This document shows, piece after piece, positions 32,710 to 42,900 of a stretch of DNA of 64,000 bases. Location: positions 124,001 through 188,000 of the forward strand of contig NZ_JBBHJW010000009.1 of the NCBI RefSeq assembly GCF_037482845.1, read 5' to 3'. Position 1 is the first letter of the stretch, and the number at the start of each line of letters is the position of its first letter. Origin of the DNA: Paucibacter_B soli (GTDB taxonomy: Bacteria; Pseudomonadota; Gammaproteobacteria; Burkholderiales; Burkholderiaceae_C). The translations under genes and the position numbers were made by a program. Below the pieces are notes generated by a model. That model was not told the origin of the DNA, made no database searches, and was given only the letters and a program-made list of their open reading frames with translations.

Positions 32710-34785
32710 TTAGGGACCGTTCCTGCGGGTGGCAGCCGGCGCTGCTGGCGGGCGAACATATGAGCGGCGGCGCTCAGCTTCAATGTGGTCGTTGATGCTA
32801 TTGGCGGCATCATCTTCAGCGCTGAACGAGCCGCTCAGTGATGCTTCATCGACGCCGGCGGTGGCGCGCTTGCGCTTGGCGCTTTCGATCTCCTCGATCA
32901 TCATCATGCAGCGCACATCGAAGAGGCTCTTTGCGCGGTCAACGTGATCCACTGATGTCGAGTGATTTTTGATGGCCGCGGGGAGGTTGTCGGCGATCCG
33001 TCGGGCCCACATGGGGATAGCGGTGGCCAAGAAGTCAGCCATCGTGTCCACCTCGGCCGCATCGATGCCGAACTTCTTGCCCAGGGCCCTGAAGCCAGCA
33101 AGGGTGTGATTGCGGCTGCCGCCCAGCGAGATCGCCGAGCTCTTGGCGTCGCCAGGGTAGACCTGCGTGCACAGAACGTCGTACATCGGCGAAAGCCTGA
33201 TGCTCGAGAAACCTTTGCGGATATCCTCGCTCTCCTTCAGGAGCAGCAGATTCTTCAAGTGCATGTCGCCATTGAAGGTCAGCCACGAGAACATCGCCTG
33301 AGTCAGGAGTCGCCGGCCGTCCGTTTCCGAGTCGGTCGAGTGCTTCATGATGACGTCGGCGACGTCCATCAGCTCACCCTTGTACTTCTGATTCTTGTCC
33401 TGCATGCCCGCGATGGACCAGAAGTCTTCCGTGAGGATCAAGCGCTTGTCGTTGAAATCCTTGCGGATGTCGAATCGCTCGACCAGGAGTCCAGGCCCGC
33501 GATCCCCGAGGTCTACAAGAGCGAACTCCTCCACATGCAATCCGCAGGCCTTGGCGATGGTCAGCGAGTACCACTCCATTGTGCCCAGAGTCGAGTAGGC
33601 GTTGGTGCCGGCGGAGACCTTCAGGATGTGCGTGAAGGCCTTGTCGATGGACAGGGAGAGATCGCCGTTTCCGGCCAGATTCGCTGGCAGCTTGACTTGC
33701 ATGCCCGAGAGCCGCGGCATGCTGGGGTTGTCCTGCATCCGCACCAGGAACTCTTCATCGTTGGTGGTCTGCACCAGGGTCTTGTCCAGCCGCCCCCGGA
33801 ACTCGAGGTGCGGCGTCTTGAAGCGCGCCAGCTCCCCCTCGAGCATGTCCGGAATCACTTCCTGGCCAGGCGAGTTCGACTGGTGGACCGTGATGTTGGA
33901 GATGTACCGGTGCGCATCACGGAAGGCCTCGAGCTGCTCGCCCATGGTGCCGTTGGCCTTGGGTCCCATTTCCGACAGCAGCGACGCCATGAAGGCTGGG
34001 ACAGACCGCTTGCCAGGCCGCTCGCCCAGGGAAAGCTGAATCTGCACGCCGCGCTCGTAGTCGAAGCTCCAGATGTGACCGTCGTGCGAGAGTGTGGCCA
34101 CGGGCGACTTGTGCCAGTAGACCTTCAAGGCCGTAATCGGCTTGATAGCTTCCGTGTAGTTGCCTACCCCATCCACGAACTGAGAGACCGACTTCAGCTG
34201 AGGCGTGAGTCCGTTGTGCCTGGCCAGGCCCTCCAGGCGGCGCATGAGCTGCTCACGGCCGCCCAGCATGCGCATCGCACGCTCGACCACGGCCGACAGG
34301 TCAGGGATATTCAGGTAGGTTGACTGTGGGCGGCCGCGCTGCACCTGGAAGTTCTTTAGGATCAGCATTTCATCGGCCATGCGCTTCACGGTCGAGGAGC
34401 CGAAGTCATCCTCGATGGTCACATGCTCGACTTCCCGGTTCATCCCCACGTCGAGCATCGACCTGGTGAAGTAGACCGTGAACACGCCGCCGATATCCAT
34501 GGGCTTCCCGCCCCACGGCGTGGTGACGAGCATGGTGCGGCCGACCGGCTGCCGATGGTAGGCGCTCGAGCCGGCCAGGATGGCTCCGTTGATCGCCCTG
34601 GAGACGATCCGAGCGGCGTTGCGCTCAATCACTTCCTTTCGGTCTTCGGGCGAAAGGGTCGCGTTGAGGTAGACGCCTGGAGCGATTCGCTCCAGCTGCT
34701 TGGTGCGAACGCCATAGTAGGCGCGACCTTGGTCGATGTTCAGGTCGACCAGGTACAAGGGAGTGTCGAATGGATTGACGTTCAT
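32710..34785 (-). CDS. HipA-family kinase fused to an AbiEi-like N-terminal region
   Basis: 691 aa, far longer than HipA (about 440). Residues 1-215 look like an AbiEi-type antitoxin or regulator: a short helix-turn-helix-like start with LERIAPGVYLNA, then ILAGSSAYHRQPVGR and a beta-rich part. Residues 216-300 resemble the HipA N-terminal subdomain. The kinase core follows, with LSGMQVKLPANL (Lys365), LLVERFD, catalytic NGDMHLKN (Asp507) and metal-binding SPMYDVL (Asp536). HipA kinases phosphorylate GltX to halt translation and need a HipB repressor. No HipB gene is adjacent, so the N-terminal part may act in cis as repressor or antitoxin. It starts 14 bp after recD2. The fusion assignment of the N-terminus is tentative; the kinase is clear. 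Confidence 0.8.
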   Translation of the reverse strand: MNVNPFDTPLYLVDLNIDQGRAYYGVRTKQLERIAPGVYLNATLSPEDRKEVIERNAARIVSRAINGAILAGSSAYHRQPVGRTMLVTTPWGGKPMDIGGVFTVYFTRSMLDVGMNREVEHVTIEDDFGSSTVKRMADEMLILKNFQVQRGRPQSTYLNIPDLSAVVERAMRMLGGREQLMRRLEGLARHNGLTPQLKSVSQFVDGVGNYTEAIKPITALKVYWHKSPVATLSHDGHIWSFDYERGVQIQLSLGERPGKRSVPAFMASLLSEMGPKANGTMGEQLEAFRDAHRYISNITVHQSNSPGQEVIPDMLEGELARFKTPHLEFRGRLDKTLVQTTNDEEFLVRMQDNPSMPRLSGMQVKLPANLAGNGDLSLSIDKAFTHILKVSAGTNAYSTLGTMEWYSLTIAKACGLHVEEFALVDLGDRGPGLLVERFDIRKDFNDKRLILTEDFWSIAGMQDKNQKYKGELMDVADVIMKHSTDSETDGRRLLTQAMFSWLTFNGDMHLKNLLLLKESEDIRKGFSSIRLSPMYDVLCTQVYPGDAKSSAISLGGSRNHTLAGFRALGKKFGIDAAEVDTMADFLATAIPMWARRIADNLPAAIKNHSTSVDHVDRAKSLFDVRCMMMIEEIESAKRKRATAGVDEASLSGSFSAEDDAANSINDHIEAERRRSYVRPPAAPAATRRNGP

Positions 34786-34799
34786 GGTCGGCTCTCAAA

Positions 34800-37466
34800 T
34801 CATGCCCGAGGGCGGCGGAATAGCGAAGTGCGTTGGCCAGGCGTTGACGCCTGGGTTGCGGCAGCGATTGCTGCCTGCTGTATGGTTGGCGAGCTGGCAG
34901 CGGGAGTGAGTCGCGAGGATCCGAGAGTGGGCGTAGGGATTGCGTCCCCGAATGCGCGCCGAATCTCGTCAGCCAGGCCGGTCCAGCGGCGCAGCCCGGG
35001 CTTGCTCACTGCATGCTTCAGCGTAGCTAGGTCACCGACGATGTCCGACTGCTTCTTGCCGCGGGTCATGCCGGTGTAAATGATGCTGCGATTCAGCATT
35101 CGGCGATGGGACGGCGCCACGACGGTCAGAACGCCGGCGTACTCACTGCCCTGCGATTTGTGGACAGTCGTCGCGTAGGCGTGGATTAGGGCACGAAGCT
35201 CTTTCCCAGTGTGGACAACCGAGCGGTCGCCGAAGTCAACGGTGACCGACTTGTTCTCGACGTCGACGGCCGAGATGACACCCACTTCGCCGTTGGAGAC
35301 CTTGAGCTTCTTGTTGTTGGACGTCCGCATGACACGGTCGCCAAGGCGGAGGCTCCACCCCCGAAGTTCGATCTCCGGCTTGCTCGGGCTGGCCGGATTC
35401 ATGATCGGCCGAATGAGCTCGTTCAGAGCGTCGACGCCGACAGTCGTGTTCTTCTGGGCAGCCAGAATCTGGACGTTGTCGATGCCGAAGCGGTCGACCA
35501 TGTCCAGGTACTTCTCGAGGACCGTCTGCCGGATTGCCGCTTCATCGGTGGCGCCGTGGAATCGGAAGTCCTTCTTGCCCTGCAGGTCCAGGCCCTCGAA
35601 GTCGCCGTTGATGATCTTGTGGGCGTTGACCACGATGTCAGAGTCCATCGCCGTGCGGTGGATCGTCTGAAGCCGCGTGACGGACACCTTGCCCGACTCG
35701 ATGAGGTCGAGCAGCACTGCGCCGGGTCCAACGGAGGCCAGTTGATCGACGTCGCCGATGAAGACGACGCGGGCACCCTTGGGAATCGCATCCAGGAACG
35801 CGCGCGTCAGCGCCGTGTCCGACATCGAGAACTCGTCGAGCAAAAAAATGTCGCCCTTGAGGGGGTTGCTAGCGTCGTAGATGAAACCGCCCTCACCCTC
35901 TGGCTGGTATCCCAGCTTTGCGTGCATGGTGTCGGCAGGGTGTCCGGAGGCATCCTCCATCCGGCGGGCCGCCTTGCCGGTCGGCGCGCACATGACTACC
36001 TTCAAGCCGGCCGCGAGAGCGACGTCCTTGATGACCCTGGTGACGGTCGACTTGCCGCACCCGGGGCGACCAGTAATCACGGACACCGGCGAGGCGAAGA
36101 CATTGGTCACCGCGTCTGACTGATCCGCATCCTTCAGATGCACAGCCGCAGCCCTGGCCTTCTTGACCAGGTTGTCATCCGACTTCCCGGCATCGGTCAG
36201 GATCTTGAGGCGCTGGGCAATGCCCCGCTCCATCTCTACGACCGAGGCCAGCGCCAGGCAGCTGGAGCCGTTGATGCTTCGCGGCACCAGGCGACCCTGC
36301 GTCACCATGGCCTGCAGGATGTCCTCGACGACCTGGATCTTGCTGTCGGACTCGAGGCCGGTCAGCTTTTGCACCTCATCGACCATGGAACCCATGGGCT
36401 TCGCGGTGTGCCCCTGCGAGGCCGTTGCTTCGAGCAGGTACTCAATTGCGCCGGCAATTCGCTCGCTTGAGTCAGCCCGGATGCCACGGCCGGCCGCAAT
36501 CTTGTCAATCACGTCGAAACCAACACCCTCAACTGTTGCCAGCTCGTACGGGCGCTTCTGGGCGACCTCCATGGCCTTGTTGCCGAACTTGGCGTAGATC
36601 CGGGCAGCCACCTCGCCGTTGATGCCGTGCTTCGACAGGAAGTCCCAGATGTTGCGGACGATGAGGTCCTCAGCCCAGGAGTCGGTGATTCGCTTGAGCT
36701 TGGGCTCCGTGACTCCCCCTACACCCAAGAGTCGCTTAGGTTGATGCTGAATGACATCGAAGATGGACTCGCCGAACACGTCGTACAGCTTGTTGGCCAC
36801 GGCCTGGCCAACGCCGTCGAGCGCGCGGACCATGTATGCCACCGCCCCATCCCTGTCGATTGGCACCTGCTCGGTGATGATTTGTGCGACGTACTGGGCG
36901 CCAAACTTCGGGTGCTCTTCAAGGACCGCCTTGGCGGAAATTCGCCGACCGACCTCGGCTTCGCAAGTCAACGTTCCTTGCAGCTTGAACGGCGCACCAG
37001 TCTTGCCCTGCACCAGGAGTCCGACCTTGCTGGATTTGCCGTCGGCGCCGAAGAGCACGCGAACAATCTTCCCGGAGACATCAACCAGGTCGGAATTCTT
37101 CTCGGCGGGCTTGGGCGCCGGAGCCGCCCGGGTCTGCCACAGCGTTGCCCGTGCTGGTGCAGCAGACGGCTTGGGGAGCGCCTGTGGCGCGAGGGCCAAT
37201 GCAGGCTTTAGTGATGGCGCGCCTGGGCGCGTCAGGGTGGGCGTCGATGTGATCGGCTTGGCGCCGCCCCTGAATCGCGGCAGCTGAAATGGTGTGGCAG
37301 CAGGGGTGGGCGCGGCGGCTGGCGCCGGCGCAGCAACTTGGGCCTGGACTGGAGGCGCAGCCTCAGCCTTGGCGCCGATCTGCGCGCGTGCACGAGCCAT
37401 GCGCTCCTTGAGGCTCAAGGCAGGGGGAGACCCGCTGTTTCCAGAATTGCTGATGGGGGCAGACAT
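34800..37466 (-). CDS. RecD2-like SF1 DNA helicase
   Basis: 888 aa. A Pro/Ala-rich extension (about 1-115) precedes an OB-like region and helix-hairpin-helix repeats (GVGQAVANKLYDVFG, ATVEGVGFDVIDKIA), as in RecD2. The helicase core has Walker A TGRPGCGKST (about residue 465), FLLDEFSMSD (Walker B), GDVDQLASVGPG, and the C-terminal ATTVHKSQGSEYAGV and YTGMTRGKK motifs. RecD2 unwinds DNA 5' to 3' in repair. On a conjugative element it may assist strand processing or replication. It leads the recD2-hipA unit and has a shared-family promoter. Confidence 0.88.
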   Translation of the reverse strand: MSAPISNSGNSGSPPALSLKERMARARAQIGAKAEAAPPVQAQVAAPAPAAAPTPAATPFQLPRFRGGAKPITSTPTLTRPGAPSLKPALALAPQALPKPSAAPARATLWQTRAAPAPKPAEKNSDLVDVSGKIVRVLFGADGKSSKVGLLVQGKTGAPFKLQGTLTCEAEVGRRISAKAVLEEHPKFGAQYVAQIITEQVPIDRDGAVAYMVRALDGVGQAVANKLYDVFGESIFDVIQHQPKRLLGVGGVTEPKLKRITDSWAEDLIVRNIWDFLSKHGINGEVAARIYAKFGNKAMEVAQKRPYELATVEGVGFDVIDKIAAGRGIRADSSERIAGAIEYLLEATASQGHTAKPMGSMVDEVQKLTGLESDSKIQVVEDILQAMVTQGRLVPRSINGSSCLALASVVEMERGIAQRLKILTDAGKSDDNLVKKARAAAVHLKDADQSDAVTNVFASPVSVITGRPGCGKSTVTRVIKDVALAAGLKVVMCAPTGKAARRMEDASGHPADTMHAKLGYQPEGEGGFIYDASNPLKGDIFLLDEFSMSDTALTRAFLDAIPKGARVVFIGDVDQLASVGPGAVLLDLIESGKVSVTRLQTIHRTAMDSDIVVNAHKIINGDFEGLDLQGKKDFRFHGATDEAAIRQTVLEKYLDMVDRFGIDNVQILAAQKNTTVGVDALNELIRPIMNPASPSKPEIELRGWSLRLGDRVMRTSNNKKLKVSNGEVGVISAVDVENKSVTVDFGDRSVVHTGKELRALIHAYATTVHKSQGSEYAGVLTVVAPSHRRMLNRSIIYTGMTRGKKQSDIVGDLATLKHAVSKPGLRRWTGLADEIRRAFGDAIPTPTLGSSRLTPAASSPTIQQAAIAAATQASTPGQRTSLFRRPRA

Positions 37467-37552
37467 GCCGACTCACTCGTTCGATTGGAAACAAGATGGC
37501 CGGAAGAGCTCCGGCAGCGGCACTGAGCAAAGGATTCTGCGCCAAGGTGTTT

Positions 37553-37581
37553 ATGATATCACCTGCGCAGCATCATTTCAA
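37553..37581 (-). promoter_or_regulatory. Promoter of recD2-hipA, shared family
   Basis: -35 TTGAAA (37576-37581), 17-nt spacer and -10 TATCAT (37553-37558) on the minus strand. The signal reads GCGCAGGTGATATCAT. The leader before the ATG at 37466 is about 80 nt. Confidence 0.75.
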
Positions 37582-37608
37582 GGCACCATCGACGTGGCGC
37601 ATACGTTT

Positions 37609-38877
37609 CTAGGTTGAGGCGGGCTCAGCCAAAGGCTTTGCCACTTTGGGCGGCCTGCCAAGCTTGCGAGGAGCCTTGGGGTCGATCCCCGCTACTGCCT
37701 CGCTGCTGTCTGCCAGACGGCACAGGCCGCCGGAGCAAGTGAACAACCCCTGATTGCCGAGGTAGACGCGAGCAGTCGACTCGCGAATGCCGGCGGCGAG
37801 CATGGCCTGAACCAAGTCTGCACGCCGCACCGACTTCTGGCCCCTTGACCTGGCCAGCAGATCACGGAAGACCTTCACCATCAGAACCTGGATGCCACTG
37901 ACACCTCGCCCGGACTGCCCTTTCAGCGGAGCCATAGGTCGGATCTCGTCCTCCTGGACGTCGAAACCAGCCAGCTCCAGGAGTGCCCGGAGGGCCGACT
38001 CGGGGATCGTCATGTTTTCATCGGCGTACGACGACCTGTTGTAGCGCTGATGGAACTCGTTGATCGCCTCGAATGAACCGTGCCCAAAGAGCTCAACCCG
38101 AGTCGTTGCCTTCCGAAGGAAGTCGTTGGCGGAGTTGAAAAAGGCAAACCAGTCGTCACCATCATGCCGGCCCAGGTGCACAGCAAAGGGACGCAAGAAT
38201 GCGACCGCCTCGTTGGGCGCCAGCGCAACGCCGGACTTGTCGGCATACCGTTGCGCCAATTGGCCGGCTGCGACAATCCCTGCGCCACGAGAGTAGCGAC
38301 GGGAGAAGTTGATGAAGTGCTCGAAGACCTCGGGCATCTCAATCGGAACGACGCCAGTAACCGTTTCTCGACGAACCTTGTCTGCGGCAGTCGCAAGCTT
38401 AACCCGCTCATCGTCGGCGAACTTGGTTCGTGCAGTCCACTTTGTCAGACGCAAGCCATGATGCACACCGAGAATATCTGCCATCCGCACGACACATGCC
38501 GGAGAGGCGTAAAGCGGCTCGAAATCGGCTGCGAGGGCGGACTGAATATCAGAGTCGGCACCGGGCGCGTGCTTCTCGATTCTTTGCAGAGCGGCGCCGA
38601 GGTTGGACTTAAGCATTTCGAGCCCAGCACCCCCTTCGGCCTTCAGGCGCGCCAAAGCCCCCTCTTCCAGCTCGCCTACGAGTTGTCGAATTCGCTCCGC
38701 CGAAAGACCATTCGAGACGCCACGAAGAGAACGCGGATCTTCGCCACCAAGGCCACGGAGCTGAATGAACACTTCTGCGCTTCGCTTGGACCCGCCAGCC
38801 TCTATCAAGAGTGCCTTTAGGTCCTCAGCGAAAGTGGCCTCGTTGGTGCGAAAGTCAATCAGATTTGCCAAGATCAC
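37609..38877 (-). CDS. Putative DNA-binding protein with sigma-region-4-like motif
   Basis: 422 aa. I do not recognise the family as a whole. Residues about 52-80 (LRGVSNGLSAERIRQLVGEL) match the helix-turn-helix of sigma70 region 4 (V-S-x-x-L-S-x-E-R-I-R-Q), found in sigma factors and in several plasmid regulators. The middle is helical without motifs. Near the C-terminus, RRADLVQAMLAAGIRESTARVYL and LFTCSGGLCRL look like a second winged-helix unit, followed by a basic tail with a GRPPKVAKP AT-hook-like core. It starts 8 bp after the XRE-like gene under the same promoter. A transcription-factor role is inferred. Confidence 0.65.
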   Translation of the reverse strand: MILANLIDFRTNEATFAEDLKALLIEAGGSKRSAEVFIQLRGLGGEDPRSLRGVSNGLSAERIRQLVGELEEGALARLKAEGGAGLEMLKSNLGAALQRIEKHAPGADSDIQSALAADFEPLYASPACVVRMADILGVHHGLRLTKWTARTKFADDERVKLATAADKVRRETVTGVVPIEMPEVFEHFINFSRRYSRGAGIVAAGQLAQRYADKSGVALAPNEAVAFLRPFAVHLGRHDGDDWFAFFNSANDFLRKATTRVELFGHGSFEAINEFHQRYNRSSYADENMTIPESALRALLELAGFDVQEDEIRPMAPLKGQSGRGVSGIQVLMVKVFRDLLARSRGQKSVRRADLVQAMLAAGIRESTARVYLGNQGLFTCSGGLCRLADSSEAVAGIDPKAPRKLGRPPKVAKPLAEPAST

Positions 38878-38885
38878 CTGCCCAG

Positions 38886-39782
38886 TTACATTCCGCCGAC
38901 GGCGTACCTCGGCTCGGCGTCAGGCAACTCAACGAGGCGCAGCGCTGGGCGGCCTTGAATTGCAGCTTGCTTTTCTGCCTCGTCTTCTGTTGCGTCGGAT
39001 TCGTCAGCTCGGGACACAATGAAGCGCATGAGTTCCACCTTGCTCACGCCATTCACTCGCGATGCCACCCGAATGTCATCCCAGGTCAAGGCATCAACGC
39101 CCAGGAAGAGTTCATCGAACTCACCCTCGGTCAGATCGCGTGCGATCAGGCCTTCAATCAGTTCGTGATTGGCAATCGGCACGGTCGAATCTGCGCGGTC
39201 CTTGCAAACCCAGTCTGCCGATGGAACGAACGACAGATCAAACTTCTTGCTACCGGAGCCCACGAAGAGAGCTCGGAAGTGATCGTTCTGGACCACATGC
39301 ATGCGACCGCGCCACTTGAATGCCCGGATGCCAGTTCCGACCTTCAGCTCAGCGGCACGGACGTTCCGCGCCAAAAGTCCGACACCACGCATCGCCTGGC
39401 GAAACTCCTCAGAGCCAGCCCGCGCCTTGATGCGGTCGACCTGGAAAATGTGAACCTGCCCTGCGGCGAAACGCATGACAGACAGGTCGATTCCCAGCAC
39501 TTGGGCTACGCGCTTGATAGCGCCCTTCTTGATCGATCCGGCACCGTAATCATTGAAGATCGACTCCACCAACTGCATCGGGATGCCCGACGAGCGAGCG
39601 ATTGCGTCCGCGTCGATGCCCTTCAGCATGGCAACAGAGCGCAATAGGAGCCCCGTTGGGCGACCATCAACAACGTAGCGCTCGAGCTCACTGCGATGCA
39701 TTTGGACTCGCTGTGCGGCCGGGTGCGCCGGTCCCGTAAGTTCGCCTTGTTGACCTGCGGTAGCTACGGTATTGGTATGCAT
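38886..39782 (-). CDS. XRE-like helix-turn-helix regulator (putative)
   Basis: 298 aa from the ATG at 39782, which has AAGGAG 8 nt upstream; a GTG three codons earlier overlaps that site. Residues about 45-95 (LRSVAMLKGIDADAIARSSG, then VESIFNDYGAGSIKKGAIKR) form a helix-turn-helix of the XRE/cI type. The remaining 200 residues have no motif I recognise. It is first in a two-gene regulatory unit with the sigma-region-4-like gene, beside the traU unit, and carries a shared-family promoter. It is one candidate for the protein that reads the shared promoter signal. Confidence 0.62.
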   Translation of the reverse strand: MHTNTVATAGQQGELTGPAHPAAQRVQMHRSELERYVVDGRPTGLLLRSVAMLKGIDADAIARSSGIPMQLVESIFNDYGAGSIKKGAIKRVAQVLGIDLSVMRFAAGQVHIFQVDRIKARAGSEEFRQAMRGVGLLARNVRAAELKVGTGIRAFKWRGRMHVVQNDHFRALFVGSGSKKFDLSFVPSADWVCKDRADSTVPIANHELIEGLIARDLTEGEFDELFLGVDALTWDDIRVASRVNGVSKVELMRFIVSRADESDATEDEAEKQAAIQGRPALRLVELPDAEPRYAVGGM

Positions 39783-39856
39783 GCAATCCACTCCTTAATC
39801 GTGAAGGCCGCCTGAAGCGCGAATGAAATCCGCACAACAAACAAGTCATTGTTCAC

Positions 39857-39885
39857 AGTATATCTTGTACGCTGCTTCTCGTCAA
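39857..39885 (-). promoter_or_regulatory. Promoter of the XRE-like regulator unit, shared family
   Basis: -35 TTGACG (39880-39885), 17-nt spacer and -10 TATACT (39857-39862) on the minus strand. The signal reads GCGTACAAGATATACT, a diverged copy, possibly used for autoregulation. Confidence 0.75.
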
Positions 39886-39906
39886 TTGTGCCTGGTAGTG
39901 TCATGC

Positions 39907-39932
39907 GAATGGGACGCCGTGGCGTCCCATTC
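39907..39932 (-). terminator. Hairpin directly after the traU stop
   Basis: An 11-bp stem (GAATGGGACGC / GCGTCCCATTC) abuts the traU stop at 39933. No T-run follows on the minus strand, so it may be a weak terminator or an mRNA-stabilising 3' hairpin. Confidence 0.5.
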
Positions 39933-42900
39933 TTATGCGGCCTGCTTCAGCATTTGACGTTGCTCCCACCGATCCAGGGCCTCTTTTGCCACCTCGCTGA
40001 CAGCATTGCTACGGCCAGCCTCGCGGAGTCGTTCGACGGCGGCTTTGGCTCCGCCTGGGTAGGCGGCCGCCAATGCCATCCGACCATTGGCTGCACCAAT
40101 GGCTGAGCAGACAGCCTCCCGCACGAGTACATCTTCGCTGGTCGTTGAAAGCGCCCAGCGGGTTTCTAGACCCAGTGTCGAGACCAGTAGCTGGGTGAAT
40201 GTCCCCTGCTGAGTGGTGATGTTTGCCAGCAATGGTGCACCAGAGCTCTTGGGACCGTTCACGTAATTCGTGAGCAGCTCACGTGCCGTGTCGTTGAAGC
40301 CGAAGAACTTCTGCAGTTCGCGGGCATTGGTTTCGCTGCCCGCATCAACGATGAACGTTCCGGTTGCGAATTCGCGCATGGTTGGAGGGAAATCATTTGC
40401 ACCCTGGCTCGAAAGTACAACGCCAATGTTGTACTTGCGGCCTTCACGCATGTCGACGAGCACCGAGCCTTGGACCGAAGGGCTAGAGGCCGTACGGTGG
40501 AATTCGTCGTAAGCGATCCATTTGAGCTCTTCCTTGGTCTCCCGCACCTTCTTGAGGTGATAGTCGCGATACATCTCCGGCATCCGCATGGCTGCCACAG
40601 TGTCCTTGTCCATCCGGTAGTCCTTTGTGAGGACATAGGATGCCAAGAGATACATCACGGCAGTTTGCTTGTTGGCAGCGTCAGAACCGGACTTGGCAAC
40701 TTCTTCCAGATTGATTGCCGCAACTCTCACTTCACCCATATCGAAGCGGGTTTCGACCGACAGATTCGGGAAGTCAACCAACGCCGAGGAGATCAAGCTC
40801 GAGAAGGCCTCAGGGAGACTCTGGCCAGACTCGACTGTGATTCGACCGAAGAGATCGACGATCTGTGGCGACAGGGCGACGCAGTCCTGAATGAGTGGCA
40901 CAGCGAATCGCTGAGCCAGTGTCGCCTCATGTGAGTGCCCCTTGCTGAACAGAAAGTCAACGACACTCCACCAGCTGGTCTCGCGCGAAGAGTGGAAGCC
41001 GTAGTGTTCGAGAAGCTCGTCAACCTTGGGCTCAGTGGACTGGGAGTACCGCTTGGGTGAGCAGCGCGCGCCCTCGTCGCTGTAGGCGGCGTATATGTCA
41101 TCCACCACTTTGGACGCCATTTCAGACATCCGCGCGTATGGGCTGCTGGATTCCGCCGGCGTAGCGATCTGTGTCAGGATGTTGACAATAAATGCTTTGT
41201 GCTCCGGGGTAGGGAATCTCGATCCCAATGGCAGGTCCATCGGATTGATGGCGTAGTCAACACTGGTCTTAAGTTTGAAGCCCTGGGCTTGGTGTCGCCG
41301 ATTCTTCGGGAGAGAGTCCCGAATCATGTTGACGAAATACTGCGAGCTCGGGCCGATATCAACAATGCCAATGCGCGGCAGCTGGTGGATGCCGGGCTGC
41401 ATGCAGGAGCTCAGCAACAAGTTCAGCATCTGCACCGACTTACCGAAACCAGGTCTGCCAAAGAAGATGTAATTCCAGGTTGACTGCATCGATGAGCCCG
41501 GCAGGAAAGGCATCACGCGCCCGTCCAAGGTTCGATACAGGATCGAACCGGCCTTCCAAGGGCTCGCAGGACGCATAACGGGCAACATGCGCGAAATGTG
41601 AGCGAGCGGGGCTACGCCGGCATTTGCTGCGCACTCCTCCGTCACGAACGGTACGGTAGACATCATGCCGAGCATCGAGTCGCCGGACACCTCACGAACC
41701 TCGCAGTTGCCCCAAGCAGACAGAGTCTGCGCGAGGCGCGCCGAACGGCGGACCAATAGTTCACGATTGCTGGCCGGCGCCCATGTGCAAAAGCTCATCC
41801 GGATTCGAACGTTCGTGTTCCCCTCGAACTCGACACGCTTGAGATCCTTCATGGCCTCGGCTATGCGCTGATTGGCACCCGACGTGATCGAGAGAATGGT
41901 AGACAGTGCATCCTTTGTCCCCATGTACTTCATGCCTCCGCCGTCCAGGCGGAATTGAGCGCGCCAGGGGATCTTTGCCGAATTCAGCTTGTCAAATAGC
42001 GCCTCGAACGGCATGACCTCGCGGGGCGGAATCTCAACGAAGACCGGAGCGAACGCGCGCTCTCCCACGACGACGAACTTAGAGTCGAGCCTGAAGGCAT
42101 CACGTGGGAAAAGTTGCCGGGCAACGGACGGAATCTGAATATCCGCGTAGTCAAGCGAAGTTGCGTCTTCCCGGCGCAGCACACCGGGAGATTGCAATAC
42201 AGGGATAGTGTCACCAACCAACGTTGGTTTCCAGTCTGGCGCCGTGAAGTCGGGATCAATCTCGAGACGCGCCACACGCAGCATGTCATGGACAGTGAGC
42301 TTCTCGCACATCAGGCCAGCACTGCGCAAGTCTTCATAGACCGACTGGACAGTCGCCTCATGCCGCTCACGAAGAGCGCGGATCGTCGAGAAGGGATCTT
42401 GAACATTGCGGCCGATGGGAGGTACCTTTCGTGCTGCAGCATGCAACTCCTTCACTCCATCGCTCGCCTCGCGCTTTGAGAGCAAGCTTGGGCGAGACCA
42501 AATGGTCATGTAGACAGCTTCGGCAGCCGTATGCTTTGCAACCTCGTTCTCATTGGCACTGATGATGTCACCGACCTCCAGACCGATGGCCTCGCAGGTC
42601 TTACGAACCCCGCTGGACATGGTGCGAAGTTGGCTGCGAACTGCAGAGGCATCGCGAGATGCAAAAACATCAATGGTGTGGCCAGGATTGTTCAGGAAAC
42701 TCTGGAAAGCACGGGTGATGATGTCGACGGTGCGCTCAAACTCCTCAGGACCGACAGCGAACTTCATGCCATCGAGTTTGAGACCGGATACCAATGCGCC
42801 GCGCTTTGTAACAAGTGCGTAGTCTGTGTCTGCAGTCTCGATGTCGCAGTATGCAGGCATGTTGGTGTGAAAAACCTGCCCCAGAGCTGATGCGACTTCT

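Noticed and set aside
32690..32715. Possible terminator between the recombinase and HipA-like genes
   Set aside because: The stem is only 4-5 bp (AGCC/GGCT) with a weak T-run; too little to call.
32962..34323. 453-codon plus-strand frame opposite the HipA fusion
   Set aside because: Antisense of a clearly conserved kinase; no start signal or recognisable domain.
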